From contig JBAXLO010000247.1 in the NCBI GenBank assembly GCA_037134755.1, positions 1-6,321 on the forward strand: a DNA stretch of 6,321 bases, read 5' to 3'. This stretch comes from JBAXLO01 sp037134755. GTDB lineage: Bacteria; Bacteroidota; Bacteroidia; Bacteroidales; JACABE01. Positions 1-6,321 of this stretch are shown here, piece after piece (the stretch's first letter is position 1; every line of letters starts with the position of its first letter). Under the pieces are notes generated by a model, which searched no databases, was not told the DNA's origin, and saw nothing but the letters and a program-made list of their open reading frames with translations. Position numbers and translations under genes: made by a program.

Positions 1-356
1 ATGAGGTGTTATACGTAGTTTTGTCTTAGTTTTCATACATTTTGGCTTGATTTTTGTTAACTTTTTTCCTTTTTCAGTTTGTATTGAAACGATTTCGGTG
101 AGTGTAGATATTATTACTGTTGATGCAGTAAAGGAGAATATCTAAAAAAGTGAGTAAATGGTGAAAATGAAATTTTAATCTGTTTCATTTTTCGTGTATT
201 TAGACAAACAATGTAAATTTATTGTAAAAGATAAAAATATACCTGCATAAATTTCCGTGGGAACTGTAAAAATTTTAATGGGAAGGGCATCGTGTCGCAT
301 AGGACTGCAAAAGTGTTTTTTCTGAGTGTCTAAAATGCATTATGCTATTCATTTTC
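1..356. other. Intergenic stretch without a supported gene
   Basis: All three rightward frames meet stops within the first few dozen bases. The only leftward possibility is a 12-codon start (ATG at 36-34) running off the left edge, too short to judge. An AT-rich inverted repeat with 9-bp arms (AAAATGAAA at 164-172, TTTCATTTT at 183-191, 10-nt loop) is present, but it is weak and has no long T-run. Positions about 250-310 are less AT-rich than their surroundings and contain a start-less open run of about 32 codons (235 to about 330, plus strand), which could be decayed sequence. I recognise no RNA gene, riboswitch or mobile element here. Confidence 0.6.
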
Positions 357-405
357 AATTAATAATTAATAATTGAGTATGATAAAAGATTAATATTAAA
401 AAAAC

Positions 406-439
406 AAGAGCCGTTATCATTTGCTTGATAACGGCTCTT
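406..439. terminator. Bidirectional intrinsic terminator
   Basis: A perfect 14-bp inverted repeat (AAGAGCCGTTATCA at 406-419, TGATAACGGCTCTT at 426-439) encloses a 6-nt loop. Read leftward, the stem is followed after one G by seven T (complement of A398-A404). Read rightward it ends in TTTT (438-441). The leftward reading is the stronger one and suits the gene at 587-1522, whose stop lies about 150 bp away. The rightward reading would serve a gene entering from the left, but none is visible within the window. Confidence 0.8.
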
Positions 440-466
440 TTAAATCTCTATTTACTTGTATTAATT

Positions 467-485
467 CCTCCCATTTCAGGGGAGG
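467..485. repeat. GC-rich hairpin (CCTCCC/GGGAGG)
   Basis: CCTCCC at 467-472 pairs with GGGAGG at 480-485 across a 7-nt loop. The segment continues as TTAGGTGGGGTT (486-497), so the leftward strand reads as a C-rich stretch ending in the hairpin. It stands out in an otherwise A/T-rich region. From memory, very similar short C-rich/G-rich palindromes recur between genes in many Bacteroidota genomes. I could not check copy number here. Confidence 0.55.
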
Positions 486-508
486 TTAGGTGGGGTTGAT
501 TTTTAACT

Positions 509-544
509 TCAAGTACTTTAAGTATTTCAAGTACTTCAAGTACT
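509..544. repeat. Tandem repeat, four 9-bp units
   Basis: The units read TCAAGTACT, TTAAGTATT, TCAAGTACT, TCAAGTACT. The unit junctions create AAGTACTT-like palindromes, so the array looks similar on both strands and could fold in several registers. It lies 43 bp beyond the stop of the leftward gene and inside the inverted arms at 357-374 and 559-576. Whether it is a protein-binding array, a processing structure or a slippage product cannot be told from one copy. Confidence 0.8.
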
Positions 545-586
545 CTGTTTAAATTCGTAATTATTAATTATTAATTCGTAATTGAT

Positions 587-1522
587 TTAAATCGCTTCCA
601 TTTCCATCATAAATCCTAAGTCAGTAGTTTCACCTTTTTTAATTGTAAAAGTAAAATCAATTTTAGCAAAACCTGGGCAACTCAATGTACCTGTATATTC
701 ACCCGGTACAAGTAGTTCCTTTAATATTTCCCCATTTACATCACTCATGGCAATATAATTAATAGATAATATCGAAAATTCAACATTCTGAATATCTTCT
801 CCCGTTGTTTTATTAGTAATAATTAATTCCAGATTACCTGTTGTAGCATCAGGAGAAATAGGAGTTTTATTATGAGTATGACGATGAGCTACTTTTCTAG
901 CCGATTTATAAGTCAAATAATATTCCATATTATCTAATCTAAAAAACTCAGCATTCTTATCTAATTGTGTAGTTGTATCTTTTTTCATTTTCACCATCAA
1001 GAGCTCCAATTGAGTTTTAGTATTCTTATGAAGATCGATAGCATCTTTAGTAGTAAATTTATGTTCACTATAATCATCTTTAAAACCTGTAATTTTTAAT
1101 ATTAGAGCTGGAGAAATACCATGAGCCAACAAAGCAGTTTTATTAGTATTAACTACTTTTAAGATAGCATCCAATGATTTCACAAGCTCTTCAGGCTTTG
1201 TTTTAAATAAGGTGCTATAACTATAGCTTCCCATACCTATCAAATCTCCATCCTTAATACTGGCACCATATCCACTTACTAGCGAACATACGATACTAAA
1301 AATAGTAGAAGTGTCTTTTTTTAAGATTAAGTTTTCAGCAGTATTTCCTAAAGTCTTACCCTCAAGTATCAACATTAGTTCATCTGCTCTTGACTTATCC
1401 GCAGCCAAAGTAGCTAAATTAGTCGAAAATGCCGGTGATAAAGCTATAACTATCGGATTTTTTGTACCTGTTGTTATAATACGAGTTACCGACGAAAAAT
1501 AATAAACCGTTGATGAATCCAT
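587..1522 (-). CDS. Hypothetical protein with C-terminal carboxypeptidase-regulatory-like domain
   Basis: This is a 311-residue protein whose overall family I do not recognise. Residues 1 to about 215 are mixed and mostly look helical, with no catalytic motif I can name. A basic, His-containing linker follows (RKVAHRHTHNK, 209-219). Residues about 228-308 look like a small beta-sandwich of the carboxypeptidase-regulatory/SpaA-like type: a GNLELII strand, then SDVNGE and LVPGEYTGTLSCPGF, where an Asn-Gly turn and a P-G-E-Y turn are typical. The N-terminus (MDSSTVYYFSS) is not a convincing signal peptide and there is no clear membrane segment, although such domains are usually found in exported proteins. 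The start is fixed: an in-frame stop lies 7 codons upstream (1544-1546) with no other ATG between. The gene stands alone, divergent from the helicase operon, with a terminator at 406-439. I see no basis for assigning it to the defence locus. Confidence 0.8.
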   Translation of the reverse strand: MDSSTVYYFSSVTRIITTGTKNPIVIALSPAFSTNLATLAADKSRADELMLILEGKTLGNTAENLILKKDTSTIFSIVCSLVSGYGASIKDGDLIGMGSYSYSTLFKTKPEELVKSLDAILKVVNTNKTALLAHGISPALILKITGFKDDYSEHKFTTKDAIDLHKNTKTQLELLMVKMKKDTTTQLDKNAEFFRLDNMEYYLTYKSARKVAHRHTHNKTPISPDATTGNLELIITNKTTGEDIQNVEFSILSINYIAMSDVNGEILKELLVPGEYTGTLSCPGFAKIDFTFTIKKGETTDLGFMMEMEAI

Positions 1523-1577
1523 AAATTTAAATTTAATTAATAACTAATTCCTAAAATTTTTAATTCACACCTAATGT

Positions 1578-1694
1578 TTAGCCTAATTTTGTCCACTGCA
1601 TCTGTTGGCGTACATAGCTTTTTGGGACTCTACCTAAAGCAAAACTTTTCGTGCTAATATAAATAAGAGTATTAATCAAATTTACACGGAAGGT
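1578..1694 (-). pseudogene. Possible decayed transposase C-terminal fragment
   Basis: On the minus strand, 38 codons are open between a TAA at 1697-1695 and a TAA at 1580-1578, with no start codon near the beginning. The end reads SYVRQQMQWTKLG and then stops; shifting one frame there would continue with AKH. From memory this resembles the QQMQW-x-x-x-GAHLLLQ segment near the end of some transposases, so a frameshifted, truncated insertion-sequence remnant is possible. The patch is less AT-rich than its flanks, which fits. An open run of this length can also arise by chance. Confidence 0.25.
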
Positions 1695-1735
1695 TTAACC
1701 TCTCTTTTTCTGATATGATTTCAAATAAAACTCTG

Positions 1736-1767
1736 CAAAAATATGTTTAAATCCTAACACCACCAAA
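1736..1767 (-). promoter_or_regulatory. Leftward promoter, Bacteroidota -33/-7 type
   Basis: On the minus strand, TTTG (1767-1764) is followed after exactly 20 bp by TATTTTTG (1743-1736). This fits the Bacteroidota primary sigma consensus TTTG-N19-21-TAnnTTTG. Transcription would start near 1729 and give an untranslated leader of about 200 nt before the ATG at 1522, long for a typical gene. The leader would cross the possible transposase remnant. A closer promoter is not evident. Confidence 0.5.
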
Positions 1768-1951
1768 TATAATCGAAACTATTTTTATATTTAATTTGAT
1801 TTAGTTTGCAAAATATTGTTAACAGTTGAACAATCCACACTTTATAACTATAAAAATTATTTTCTTTCCAGCCACATCGCTAAATATAAATTTTCTTTTT
1901 ATTAAATTAATATTCCTTTTATCAAAAGGTTTCTTTTATTTTAGATAATAA

Positions 1952-1959
1952 TATTTTTG
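1952..1959 (+). promoter_or_regulatory. Rightward -7 promoter element for the helicase operon
   Basis: TATTTTTG matches the Bacteroidota -7 consensus TAnnTTTG and would place the transcript start near 1966, about 50 nt before the helicase ATG. No TTTG lies at the expected -33 distance; the sequence there is AGGTTTC. The site is therefore a half match and may need an activator, or may not be the real promoter. Confidence 0.33.
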
Positions 1960-2014
1960 AATGAAATAAAAGTGTACTTTTACAAAATTAATTAAGCAAG
2001 ATTAAAACAACATT

Positions 2015-5000
2015 ATGAGTAGTAAATTTTTTACTAATGAAGCTGAAAATACATTACTAAGCAAATTAGAGGGAATATTTAAGCATAGAAATATTCATTT
2101 CTTTGATGCTTTAGTTGGCTATTTTAGAGCTTCTGGATATTTCAGGATTAGAGAGTTTGTTGAAAAAGCTAAAGAAATAAGAATTTTAGTTGGAATTAAT
2201 ATTGATAATTTAATACTTGAAGCAAATCAACAAGGTTTACTTTTTGATAGCAATGCTGAAAGGGCACAGGAAGAATTCTATTTAGAGATTAAGAAAAATA
2301 TTCAATCAGCTACCTATGATAAAGAAGTTGAACATGGGATGATTCAACTTATTTCGGATATTGTGACAGGTAAAGTAAAAATAAAAGTTCATCCTAAACA
2401 GAATATTCATGCTAAGATATATATATTTAGAGAAGAAGAGAAACATGATCATGGTTATGGTTCTGTAATAACAGGATCTAGTAATTTAACGGATGCTGGA
2501 TTATCTAAGAATTTTGAGTTTAATGTTGAATTAAGAGAAAACTATGATATTGAATTTGCTACTGATACTTTTAATAAACTTTGGGATGAATCTATTTCAA
2601 TTGCGGAAGAATATATAGTAAAGCTTCAAAAAGAAACATACCTTAATGATACATATTCACCTTATGATGTTTATCTGAAATTTCTTATTGAATATTTTGG
2701 AAAAAGCATTGAATTTGATCCAAATTCTATAACTGATCTGCCCAAAGGGTTTAAAAGATTATCTTATCAAATAGATGCTGTAAATGATGGTTATGCAAAA
2801 ATGATAAAGCATAATGGCTTCATATTAGCTGATGTTGTAGGGCTAGGAAAGACTATTGTAGCAACAATTATTGCTAAAAAATATTTCTATTCAAATGGGT
2901 TCCCTTCGCATAGATCAAGAACTCTTATAATTGTTCCCCCTGCTATAAAAGAAAACTGGAGTGAAACAATTGAAAAATTTAGATTAGATAATGTTAAAAT
3001 AATTACTAATGGAAGTCTTCATAAAGTTACAGATCCTGCAAAGTATGACTTAATTATAGTTGATGAAGCACATAAGTTTAGGACTGATACTGCTTCAATG
3101 TATAATGAATTACAGAAAATCTGTAAAACTCCTACAAGAAGAATATTACCAAACGGTGCAATAGTTCAGAAAAAAATAATGCTTATTTCTGCAACTCCAC
3201 TGAATAATAAACCAGAGGATATTGCAAACCTTGTGTATTTGTTCCAAGACAGTAAAAATTCATCTCTTGAAATTGGCAATCTTCAAAATTTCTTTAGGAC
3301 ACAAATTGATGCATATAAGAAGTTGAAAAAAGAGCCAGATATCAAAACTGTCCAGAATGGTGTTAAAAATATTTATGAAAAAATAAGAACTAAAGTAATT
3401 GAACCTTTAATTGTAAGAAGAACAAGAACAGATTTATTAGTACATAAACAATATTCAGAGGATTTGATTAATCAAGGAATAAAATTTCCTATTGTAAAGC
3501 AACCTCAAAAGATATTTTATCAACTCGAACCACATTTGGATGCATTATATGATAAAACTATTTTTGTTTTAAGTGATCCAACTGAGGGATTAACATATAA
3601 TAGATATAGGGCTATTGGATTTCTTAAAGCTTATAAAAAAAGCAAGTACAGACAAGCAGATATGATTTCTGCACAATTAGCTAAAATTATGAAAACGTTA
3701 CTTGTTAAGCGAATTGACAGTAGTTTTTTTGCTTTTAAACAATCTCTCGAAAGATTTATGATGGCTACACAAGCTATGGTTACCATGTTTGAAAATGGAA
3801 AAATATATATTGCACCAAATTTGCCTGTAACTGAAATGATAAATGAAGGGAAAGAGGATGAACTATTTAATCTAATTATAGAAAAATCTATTGATGACCC
3901 AACAATTGAGATTTGCGAACCTGATGATTTTGAATATAATTTCCTGCCTGGTTTGAAGAATGACTACGAATTGCTTAAAGACTTAAACAAAGATTGGGTA
4001 AAAGTAAATGAAGATCCAAAATTAGATGTATTTATTGATTATTTAAAGAACATTTTACTAAGTAAAAAAATTAATCCACAATCCAAATTAGTAGTTTTTT
4101 CAGAGAGCAAAGAGACAACTGATTATTTATATAATGAATTACCTAAACATATAAATTATAGAATTCTTTCAGTTGACAGTCATTCAAGAAAAGAAAAAAT
4201 GCCTGAAATAAGAAGGAATTTTGATGCCAATATTGCTAAATCTGAACAATATGATGACTTCGATATTGTTATTTCTACTGAAGTATTAGCAGAAGGTATA
4301 AATCTTCACAGGTCAAATGTAATTGTGAACTATGATACACCTTGGAACTCTACTAAATTAATGCAACGCATAGGAAGGGTTAATCGAATAGGTTCAACTG
4401 CTAACGAAGTTTTTGTATTTAACTTTTATCCTACTGCAAAAGTAAATAGTGATATTGAATTGGAGAAAAAAGCAATAATGAAGTTACAAGCATTTCATGC
4501 AGCTTTAGGTGAAGATAGTCAGATATATTCGCCTGATGAGGAATTTGAAACATTTGGATTGTTTGATAAGCAAATGGAAGAAGAAACGGATGAAAAGCTT
4601 ACTTATTTAATGATGATTCGTGACATTAAAGAAAAAAATCCTACATTATTCAAACAAATAAAAAATATGCCTTTGAGGGCAAGAGTTGGAAGAAAAAATG
4701 AAGAGCTCAATATGGGTACTATTTGTTTTATAAAAGACGAAAAAAGAGATGCTTTTATCTTTGTAAAATCAAATAAAGAAATTGAGGAACTTACATTTTT
4801 AGAAACTGTTAAGAAATTTGAAGCATTTCAAGAAGAAAAAGGGATTGCATTACATGAAGCTCATCACGAACAAGTAAAATCAGCTATACAGGTTTTTACT
4901 GATAAAGTTGATGATGAGAAGGCTAAAGACAAAAAGGTAGATGTTACTCAAGGTCCAAATGAAAAAAGTGCAATTGCTTATTTGGACGCTTTACTTAATT

Positions 5001-5281
5001 TACCTTTTACTAATGATTTGGAAACACAATTGATTATTATTGCAAAAGAAGCTATAAGAAAAGGAAGATTTCAAAATTTACAAAGGGATATTAACAAACT
5101 TCATAAAGCGGTTAAGAAAAGTCCATTAAAACCAGTTATTATTCTCGAAAAACTAATTGGTATACTTAAAAGTTATCCTCTAAAGCAAGAAGAAGAAGAA
5201 ATTTATCAAGAAATCCAACAAATTGTAAAGCCTAGAATATTAAATCCTGAAATTATAATAACTGAAAGTTTTAGTTTGTAG
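2015..5281 (+). CDS. PLD-nuclease/SNF2-type helicase fusion protein
   Basis: A 1088-residue, ATP-dependent DNA translocase fused to a nuclease-like domain. Residues about 1-195 form a phospholipase D fold: H132-x-K134, then G154-S-S-N157 and N170-V-E172, the H/K/N/E set of Nuc/BfiI-type nucleases. The Asp of the classical HxK-x4-D motif is Arg here. The helicase core follows: YQ (251-252), Walker A DVVGLGKT (273-280, K279), DEAH (350-353) and SATPLNN (392-398). A RapA-like linker contains VRRTRTD (467-473) and LVKRIDSS (563-570). The second RecA lobe has LVVFSE (692-697), STEVLAEGINL (754-764) and QRIGRVNRIG (784-793, arginine fingers R788/R791). The tail, about 800-1088, is helical, charged and unassigned. 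The start is fixed by an in-frame TAA three codons upstream (2003-2005), and the next Met is residue 109. The gene is first in an operon with the methylase 5 bp downstream. Known family: HepA/RapA-like helicases with an HKD domain, frequent in restriction-type defence loci. Role in defence is inferred. Confidence 0.92.
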   Translation: MSSKFFTNEAENTLLSKLEGIFKHRNIHFFDALVGYFRASGYFRIREFVEKAKEIRILVGINIDNLILEANQQGLLFDSNAERAQEEFYLEIKKNIQSATYDKEVEHGMIQLISDIVTGKVKIKVHPKQNIHAKIYIFREEEKHDHGYGSVITGSSNLTDAGLSKNFEFNVELRENYDIEFATDTFNKLWDESISIAEEYIVKLQKETYLNDTYSPYDVYLKFLIEYFGKSIEFDPNSITDLPKGFKRLSYQIDAVNDGYAKMIKHNGFILADVVGLGKTIVATIIAKKYFYSNGFPSHRSRTLIIVPPAIKENWSETIEKFRLDNVKIITNGSLHKVTDPAKYDLIIVDEAHKFRTDTASMYNELQKICKTPTRRILPNGAIVQKKIMLISATPLNNKPEDIANLVYLFQDSKNSSLEIGNLQNFFRTQIDAYKKLKKEPDIKTVQNGVKNIYEKIRTKVIEPLIVRRTRTDLLVHKQYSEDLINQGIKFPIVKQPQKIFYQLEPHLDALYDKTIFVLSDPTEGLTYNRYRAIGFLKAYKKSKYRQADMISAQLAKIMKTLLVKRIDSSFFAFKQSLERFMMATQAMVTMFENGKIYIAPNLPVTEMINEGKEDELFNLIIEKSIDDPTIEICEPDDFEYNFLPGLKNDYELLKDLNKDWVKVNEDPKLDVFIDYLKNILLSKKINPQSKLVVFSESKETTDYLYNELPKHINYRILSVDSHSRKEKMPEIRRNFDANIAKSEQYDDFDIVISTEVLAEGINLHRSNVIVNYDTPWNSTKLMQRIGRVNRIGSTANEVFVFNFYPTAKVNSDIELEKKAIMKLQAFHAALGEDSQIYSPDEEFETFGLFDKQMEEETDEKLTYLMMIRDIKEKNPTLFKQIKNMPLRARVGRKNEELNMGTICFIKDEKRDAFIFVKSNKEIEELTFLETVKKFEAFQEEKGIALHEAHHEQVKSAIQVFTDKVDDEKAKDKKVDVTQGPNEKSAIAYLDALLNLPFTNDLETQLIIIAKEAIRKGRFQNLQRDINKLHKAVKKSPLKPVIILEKLIGILKSYPLKQEEEEIYQEIQQIVKPRILNPEIIITESFSL

Positions 5282-5286
5282 ACATT

Positions 5287-6321
5287 ATGAAAGAGAGAGA
5301 ATTAAAAGAGATATTACGACAAGATTTTGACTTTGAAAAGAATTGGAAACTTATATTTTCGATGCTTTTTACTAAAATACAATATTTTAGTAATCCATCA
5401 AATCCATTTTTCGAAGAAAAGAAAGTTATATCAGGTCGTCAAACCGGTATAATTAAATTGGATGATGGAAAATCACTAGCTATTTTTGAAGTTGAAGTTG
5501 ATGATAGTATCAGAATTGATAAGAACAGACAAGGTTTAAGGGAAATAGCTATAAAGCATATTGACCAAAATATAACTCATGGAGCTTTAGTCTTTTTTTA
5601 TTCTAAAAATCAGGCTAATTACAGATTCTCTTTTATTGCAAAATGGTCTGAAATTGATCTTGAAACAGGCGAATTAAAAAAAGGAGAAACAAAGCCTAAA
5701 AGATTTACTTATCTATTAGGAGATAATGAGGCATGTACTACTACTGCAAAACGATTATTAATATTAGCTAATAAGAAAGACAGCCAAAAGCTGACAATAA
5801 ATGATGTAATTGATGCCTTCTCTGTTGAATCACTAAACAAAGAATTCTTTAAATCATATAAAGAACATTACGAAAAGTTTTGGAGATTTATTGCTAATCC
5901 AGAAAATGGATTCCGAGAAATATTATTGGATATTTCAAAAGAGGAAATTGAGAAACAAGAAAAGCCAATTCGTGATTTTGCTAAGAAACTTTTAGGACGA
6001 ATTGTCTTTTTACATTTCTTACAGAAAAAAGGTTGGATGGGTTGTTCTGCTAATACAAAAATTTGGGATAATGGTGAAAAGCAATTTATGCAATTGTTGT
6101 TTGAGAATTTTGAAGATAAAAAACACTTCCATAGTAATTGCCTGACAAAATTATTTTTTAATACTCTTAACACTAGAAGAATTGAAGATAAATTTGAGAT
6201 AGAAGGATTAAATGAAAAACTTAATGGTACTCGTGTTCCATATTTGAATGGAGGATTGTTTGATACTGATAAGCCAATAGAAACGTTAACTATAGATTTT
6301 CCTGAGAAATATTTTGAAGAA
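5287..6321 (+). CDS. Eco57I/type IIG-like restriction-modification methylase, N-terminal part (cut by window edge)
   Basis: Open for 345 codons from ATG 5287 to the right edge without a stop, so the gene is truncated by the window and not broken. Residues 1 to about 130 form an alpha/beta domain with DDGK (59-62), FEVEV (67-71) and NRQGLRE (80-86), a layout that recalls PD-(D/E)xK endonucleases but with E-x-E where E-x-K is usual. Residues 238-251 (a GRIVFLHFLQKKGW-type helix) and 317-325 (VPYLNGGLF) are signatures seen in Eco57I-family and other type IIG methylases just upstream of the SAM-binding domain. The expected NPPY adenine-methylase motif would lie outside the window. Family members are commonly about 900-1200 residues. 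The ATG follows the helicase stop by 5 bp with no Shine-Dalgarno, which suggests coupled translation. Expected activity: sequence-specific N6-adenine methylation, possibly with cleavage. A PglX-like methylase is an alternative. Confidence 0.82.
   Translation, partial: MKERELKEILRQDFDFEKNWKLIFSMLFTKIQYFSNPSNPFFEEKKVISGRQTGIIKLDDGKSLAIFEVEVDDSIRIDKNRQGLREIAIKHIDQNITHGALVFFYSKNQANYRFSFIAKWSEIDLETGELKKGETKPKRFTYLLGDNEACTTTAKRLLILANKKDSQKLTINDVIDAFSVESLNKEFFKSYKEHYEKFWRFIANPENGFREILLDISKEEIEKQEKPIRDFAKKLLGRIVFLHFLQKKGWMGCSANTKIWDNGEKQFMQLLFENFEDKKHFHSNCLTKLFFNTLNTRRIEDKFEIEGLNEKLNGTRVPYLNGGLFDTDKPIETLTIDFPEKYFEE

Larger units (their letters stand above)
357..576. repeat. Composite intergenic element bounded by 18-bp inverted arms
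   Basis: The 18 bases at 357-374 (AATTAATAATTAATAATT) occur as an exact reverse complement at 559-576. The 184 bp between them contain only structured elements: a 14-bp terminator hairpin, a GC-rich 6-bp hairpin and a 9-bp tandem repeat. An 11-bp direct repeat, AATTCGTAATT, sits at 552-562 and 573-583, around the right arm. There is no coding sequence. The nested arrangement suggests a non-coding repeat unit or a MITE-like element. However, the arms are low-complexity A/T, so chance similarity is a real alternative. No flanking target-site duplication is evident. Confidence 0.45.
1523..2014. other. Divergent intergenic region with promoters for both sides
   Basis: These 492 bp separate the leftward hypothetical gene from the rightward helicase operon. 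They contain a leftward promoter match (1736-1767), a weaker rightward one (1952-1959) and a less AT-rich patch at about 1591-1630 that may be a transposase-tail remnant. Two small palindromes are present: AGGTTTAACCT (1691-1701) and TGTTAACA (1817-1824). The latter lies between the two promoters and could be an operator, but nothing beyond its symmetry supports that. No RNA gene is recognised. Confidence 0.55.

Noticed and set aside
1..36. Possible leftward gene start, 12 codons before the left edge
   Set aside because: It is too short to test, and no promoter match lies upstream of it; any ATG near the edge would look the same.
164..191. AT-rich inverted repeat considered as a terminator
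   Set aside because: The arms are only 9 bp and almost all A/T, the loop is 10 nt and no long T-run follows; the stem would be weak.
235..333. Start-less open run of about 32 codons on the plus strand
   Set aside because: There is no start codon and no similarity I recognise; this length is compatible with chance.
357..583. CRISPR array or attachment site
   Set aside because: Repeats are 9-18 bp, without uniform spacers of about 30 bp; there are no cas genes, no integrase and no tRNA nearby.
1311..1502. A 63-codon rightward reading frame
   Set aside because: It lies antisense within the leftward gene at 587-1522, has no recognisable domain and no promoter or start signal; it is a shadow of that gene.
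1677..1684. Leftward TAAATTTG considered as a -7 promoter element
   Set aside because: No TTTG at the -33 distance, whereas the site at 1736-1767 has both halves at the correct spacing.
5868..6173. A 101-codon leftward reading frame
   Set aside because: It is antisense to the methylase gene, whose sense frame carries conserved family signatures throughout; the Cys- and Phe-rich product looks like an antisense artefact.

Overview
The window is AT-rich (about 30% G+C by eye). Its starts have no Shine-Dalgarno sequence, and promoter-like sites fit the Bacteroidota consensus (TTTG, 19-21 bp, TAnnTTTG). The palindromic intergenic repeats are also of a kind common in that phylum. I infer an environmental member of the Bacteroidota; the species cannot be read from the sequence.

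Layout. Positions 1-356 hold no gene I can support. Positions 357-583 form a compact intergenic block: two exact 18-bp AT-rich inverted arms (357-374 and 559-576) enclose a strong bidirectional terminator hairpin (406-439), a GC-rich hairpin (467-485) and a 4 x 9-bp tandem repeat made of AAGTACTT-like palindromes (509-544). A leftward gene (587-1522) encodes a 311-residue protein of unknown function with a C-terminal carboxypeptidase-regulatory-like beta domain. The gap 1523-2014 separates this gene from a divergent pair. It holds a well-matched leftward promoter (1736-1767), a possible transposase-tail remnant (1578-1694) and a weaker rightward promoter (1952-1959).

The rightward pair (2015-5281, and 5287 to past the right edge) is the main content. 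The first gene encodes a 1088-residue fusion of a phospholipase D (HKD)-type nuclease domain with a RapA/SNF2-like superfamily 2 helicase. The second starts 5 bp later and runs out of the window open. Its 345 visible residues match the N-terminal part of Eco57I/type IIG-type restriction-modification methylases, including the NGGLF signature that precedes the methylase domain.

A helicase-nuclease next to a large DNA methylase is the composition of restriction-like anti-phage systems (DISARM-like, Hma-like or type IIG-derived). The likely job is modification of self DNA by the methylase, with the helicase-nuclease translocating on and cutting unmodified DNA. This is inference from domains and gene order. 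The methylase catalytic motif and any further genes lie beyond the right edge.
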